NCBI RefSeq assembly: GCF_019753765.1
Contig: NZ_JAIJZW010000001.1
Location: 592,565 to 656,564 of the forward strand
Length of the DNA: 64,000 nt
Source of the DNA: Microbacterium marinilacus
Lineage (GTDB): Bacteria > Actinomycetota > Actinomycetes > Actinomycetales > Microbacteriaceae
Direction: 5' to 3'
Shown here: one piece after another, positions 61,343 to 64,000 of the stretch
Layout of the letters: the number at the start of each line of letters is the position of its first letter
How positions within the stretch are numbered: the first letter of the stretch is position 1
Notes under the pieces: generated by a model
What the model was told of the DNA's origin: nothing
Databases searched by the model: none
What the model saw: only the letters and a program-made list of their open reading frames with translations
Position numbers and translations under genes: made by a program

Positions 61343-62434
61343 ATGCCGACGCTCGACCTGACCGCCTCCGCCGCCGACATCACCCGGGCGATCTGCGACA
61401 TCCCGAGCGTGTCGGATGACGAGACGCTGCTCGCCGACGCGATCGAGGAGGCGCTCGCACCGCTCGCGCACCTGGAGGTGCACCGGGACGGCGACACGAT
61501 CGTCGCGCGGACCTCGGGCGGGCGCGCCCAGCGCGTGGTGATCGCCGGGCACATCGACACCGTGCCGATCAGCGAGCGCGAGGACGGCCGCAACGTGCCG
61601 ACCCGCGACATCGTGATCGACGGCGAACAGTACATCTGGGGTCGCGGCACGGTCGACATGAAGGCCGGCGTCGCCGTGCAGCTGAAGCTCGCCGCCGAGC
61701 TGACGGAGCCCGCGGTGGACATCACCTGGATCTGGTACGACCACGAGGAGGTCGCCGCGGAGCTGAGCGGGCTCACCCGGCTCGCCGCGAACCGTCCCGA
61801 TCTGTTCGCGGGGGACTTCGCGATCCTGGGCGAGCCCACCGCCGGGCTCGTGGAGGGCGGCTGCAACGGAACCCTGCGGGCCGTCGTGCGGACGCACGGC
61901 GTGCGGGCCCACAGCGCGCGAGCCTGGATCGGGGAGAACGCGATCCACGCGGCCGCTCCGATCCTCGCGCGCCTGGCCGAGCACCGGCCGCGCACCCTCG
62001 CGGTCGACGGCCTCGACTACCGCGAGGGACTCAACGCCGTGCGCATCTCGGGCGGCGTCGCCGGCAACGTCATCCCCGACCTCTGCGAGGTCGAGGTGAA
62101 CTTCCGCTTCGCGCCGAGCCGCAGCGATGACGAGGCGGTCGCACACGTCCGGCGCGTCTTCCAGGGGTTCGAGGTCGAGATCACCGACCTGTCGGGCGGC
62201 GCACGCCCCGGGCTGGACGCCCCGCTCGCGCAGGACTTCCTGCGCGCCGTCGGCGGCACGCCCCGGCCGAAGTACGGCTGGACCGACGTCGCGCGCTTCT
62301 CGCGCCTCGGCGTGCCCGCCGTGAACTACGGGCCGGGCGACCCGCTGCTCGCGCACCACGACGAGGAGCGGGTCCTGGTCTCGCAGATCGCCGAGGTCGA
62401 GCGAGGTCTGCGGGCGTGGCTGACCACTCCGTGA
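61343..62434 (+). CDS. dapE: Succinyl-diaminopimelate desuccinylase
   Basis: This zinc peptidase-like enzyme releases LL-diaminopimelate and succinate. The 363 residues include the metal ligands in AGHIDTVP and WGRGTVDMKAGVA, the catalytic pair and ligand in YDHEEVAAELSG, and GEPTAGLVEGGCNG with the ligand Glu. The last metal-site histidine region is GDPLLAHHDEERV. Start ATG 61343 is 7 nt after TAGAGT (61330-61335), so leaderless expression is likely. The next gene overlaps it by 19 bp. Confidence 0.94.
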   Translation: MPTLDLTASAADITRAICDIPSVSDDETLLADAIEEALAPLAHLEVHRDGDTIVARTSGGRAQRVVIAGHIDTVPISEREDGRNVPTRDIVIDGEQYIWGRGTVDMKAGVAVQLKLAAELTEPAVDITWIWYDHEEVAAELSGLTRLAANRPDLFAGDFAILGEPTAGLVEGGCNGTLRAVVRTHGVRAHSARAWIGENAIHAAAPILARLAEHRPRTLAVDGLDYREGLNAVRISGGVAGNVIPDLCEVEVNFRFAPSRSDDEAVAHVRRVFQGFEVEITDLSGGARPGLDAPLAQDFLRAVGGTPRPKYGWTDVARFSRLGVPAVNYGPGDPLLAHHDEERVLVSQIAEVERGLRAWLTTP

Positions 62435-63621
62435 TCGGCACCGTGCGCGCCGCGTGGCGCGCCTGGCCCGCGGTGGCGCGGATCGCCGCGATCTACGTGG
62501 CCGCCCGCGTGCTCACCACGCTGCTGATGCTGGCGGTGGGGGCCGGGGCAGGGAGCGACTCTCGGTTCGGCGCCGATGCGTCGCCCGCGACGTACGTGCT
62601 GGGCTGGGACGCACAGTGGTACTGGCTCGTGGCGGTCTCCGGGTATCCCACCGAGCTCCCTGTCGACGACAGCGGCGTCGTCTCCGAGAACGCGTGGGCC
62701 TTCATGCCGGTCTACGCGTACCTCGCGAAGGTCGTCGGGTTCGGCTCCTGGGGTCTCGGCGCGCTCCTGATCTCGCTCGTCTCCGGCTTCGCCGCCTGCC
62801 TGCTGCTGCACCGCCTGCTGCGCGCGCGCGTCGGCGATCGCGCGGCGACCTGGGCGGTCGTCCTGTTCGCGAACTCGCCGCTCGCCGTCCTGTTCCAGGT
62901 CGGTTACGCGGAGTCGCTGTTCCTCGCGCTTCTGCTCGGGGCGCTGCTGTGCCTGGCGCTGCGGCGCTGGTGGGCGCTGTACGCGCTGATCCCGCTGATG
63001 GGCTACACGCGGCCCGGCGTGCTCGCTTTCGCGTTGCTGCTGGGCCTCTACGGCATATGGCGGTGGATGCGTCGTGCGACGGATCCGCTGCCGGTGCGCG
63101 AGATCGTCCACGTCATCGCGCTCGGCGGACTCGCCGTCGTGGTCGGGTTCTCGTGGCAGCTGATCGCGGCGGTCGTCACCGGCCGGGCAGACGCCTACCT
63201 CGAGACCGAGCTGGCGTGGCGGCGCGGCTGGGTGCCCGGCATCGAGTCCTTCGTGCCGTTCGAGGGCTGGGTGCGCGCCGCAGAGCTCTGGATGCGGCTG
63301 TGGGGCCTGCCCGAGTGGCTGGGCTACGTCGCCCTCGCGGTGCTGGTGATCGGCGCGGCGGCCGGTCTGCTCTCGCGTTCCGTGCGCCGTCTGCCGGTCG
63401 AGGTGCGCCTGTGGTCGGCGAGCTACATCCTCTATCTCCTGGCCGTCTTCTTCCCGCAGTCGAGCACCTTCCGGCTGCTGCTGCCGTTGGCTCCGCTCTG
63501 GGGAGCCGCGCCGCGATCGCGGGCGGGCCGCTCCGCGACCCTGGTGCTGTGCCTCGTGGGCCAGTGGGCGTGGACCGCTGCCATGTACGGCTCGGGGAAT
63601 ACCTTCTGGCAGGTTCCCTGA
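62416..63621 (+). CDS. PIG-V-like membrane glycosyltransferase
   Basis: This 401-residue membrane protein has about nine or ten helices. The first extracytoplasmic loop carries WDAQWYWLVAVSGYP with the acidic Trp-Asp-Ala-Gln-Trp motif of GPI mannosyltransferase PIG-V-like, GT-C enzymes, followed by WAFMPVYAYLAK. It would add a sugar, perhaps mannose from polyprenyl-phosphate-mannose, to a lipid or protein outside the membrane. The GTG at 62416 overlaps dapE, so it is translationally coupled, though a metabolic link is not evident. Confidence 0.85.
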   Translation: MADHSVIGTVRAAWRAWPAVARIAAIYVAARVLTTLLMLAVGAGAGSDSRFGADASPATYVLGWDAQWYWLVAVSGYPTELPVDDSGVVSENAWAFMPVYAYLAKVVGFGSWGLGALLISLVSGFAACLLLHRLLRARVGDRAATWAVVLFANSPLAVLFQVGYAESLFLALLLGALLCLALRRWWALYALIPLMGYTRPGVLAFALLLGLYGIWRWMRRATDPLPVREIVHVIALGGLAVVVGFSWQLIAAVVTGRADAYLETELAWRRGWVPGIESFVPFEGWVRAAELWMRLWGLPEWLGYVALAVLVIGAAAGLLSRSVRRLPVEVRLWSASYILYLLAVFFPQSSTFRLLLPLAPLWGAAPRSRAGRSATLVLCLVGQWAWTAAMYGSGNTFWQVP

Positions 63622-63741
63622 ACGTCTGGTTCCTCACCGCCGGACAACCGGGATATCGGCGCCATCCTGCGCACTCGAGTGGGCCGGTGCCCCGGCGCCC
63701 GGTAAACTGTACGAGGGAGACCACGACGAAAGGAAGCCACG

Positions 63742-63912
63742 ATGGCAGCCATGAAGCCCAGAACCGGTGACGGACCGATGGAGGCCGTGAAGGAGGGGCG
63801 CCTCATCATCGTGCGCGTGCCGCTCGAGGGCGGCGGCCGTCTGGTCGTCTCTGTCAACGATGACGAGGCCAAGGAGCTCTACGGCGTCCTCGGCGAGGTC
63901 GTGAACGCCTGA
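63742..63912 (+). CDS. DUF3117-domain protein
   Basis: A 56-residue protein, too short for most gene finders' defaults, with the DUF3117 pattern MAAMKPRTGDGPMEAVKEGR and RIIVRVPLEGGGRLVVSV-like strands (here LIIVRVPLEGGGRLVVSV), ending in LYGVLGEVVNA. The family is nearly universal in actinobacteria and of unknown function. A TAAACT -10 (63703-63708) and AAAGGAAG ribosome site at 63730-63737 support ATG 63742. Confidence 0.9.
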   Translation: MAAMKPRTGDGPMEAVKEGRLIIVRVPLEGGGRLVVSVNDDEAKELYGVLGEVVNA

Positions 63913-63943
63913 GCCACACCGACTCGTGAAGAGAAGAGGTGCG

Positions 63944-63959
63944 GGCCCCGCGGGGGGCC
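63944..63959. terminator. Short GC hairpin after the DUF3117 gene
   Basis: GGCCCC pairs with GGGGCC across GCGG, 31 bp after the stop. The following bases to the window end are very GC-rich, so the exact limits are uncertain. Confidence 0.4.
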
Positions 63960-64000
63960 GGCCGCGGAGCCGGCGGCGGGGCGGGGAGCAACCCGCAGCG

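Overview
This 64 kb window is chromosomal DNA of a high-GC actinobacterium, most likely a member of the Microbacteriaceae close to Microbacterium. That placement is an inference. It rests on the GC bias of all third codon positions, the many GTG starts, -10 boxes of the TAnnnT type lying about 6 nt before start codons (leaderless genes), and gene families typical of the group: an RmuC, a DUF3117 protein, succinylase-branch lysine genes, an excalibur/G5 protein and a fused OppDF ATPase. I see no rRNA, tRNA, CRISPR array, insertion sequence or prophage. The window reads as ordinary core and accessory chromosome, and its most unusual content is regulatory DNA rather than a new protein system.

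Layout. 1-2.3 kb: end of a methyltransferase followed by an FecCD-type ABC importer, possibly for a corrinoid, a siderophore or F420-0. 2.4-4.6 kb: divergent fbaA and glpX (aldolase and class II fructose bisphosphatase). 4.7-6.9 kb: a small membrane protein, rmuC and a DEDDh exonuclease. 7-10.4 kb: an autoregulated TetR, a protein resembling an ABC ATPase without its ATP-binding motifs, and a YhgE/Pip membrane protein, followed by a cluster of three palindromes on a 31 bp period. 10.6-13.8 kb: ychF, a lipoprotein, and a divergent MerR/aldo-keto reductase pair. 13.9-16.7 kb: a two-component system with a PepSY protein. 16.8-24.3 kb: small envelope and housekeeping genes, including a class B penicillin-binding lipoprotein, an acyltransferase and an SGNH hydrolase. 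24.5-29.5 kb: a flavodoxin-fold reductase, a 69-residue ORF, a DHA2 exporter, an ABC exporter and a coupled barstar-like gene. 29.6-36.5 kb: a glycosyltransferase, then nrtR-nadA-nadB-nadC-nifS with a second 31 bp-period palindrome cluster. 36.6-38.4 kb: a second DHA2 exporter under a two-tier dyad. 39-44 kb: a tandem glycine riboswitch and gcvT-gcvH-gcvP. 44-46.2 kb: GNAT, AbiEi-like and CPBP proteins. 46.4-52.4 kb: an oligopeptide ABC importer. 52.5-57.4 kb: typA, NUDIX, XRE-cupin/azlCD and fdxA. 57.5-62.4 kb: dapC, gltA, dapD and dapE, with dapD and dapE separated by extreme poly-G and poly-C tracts. 62.4-64 kb: a PIG-V-like glycosyltransferase and a DUF3117 gene.

How it works together. 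The sequence lets several small regulons be read directly. NrtR probably controls nadABC through a 59 bp concentric dyad that covers a clear -35/-10 promoter. The response regulator probably drives both its own operon and the PepSY gene through three 11 bp direct repeats placed identically relative to both starts. MerR, TetR and XRE-cupin regulators each have a dyad at the promoter they should control. Glycine should act through the riboswitch on its own cleavage system. The two 31 bp-period palindrome arrays and the homopolymer block between dapD and dapE are the parts that known features do not explain.
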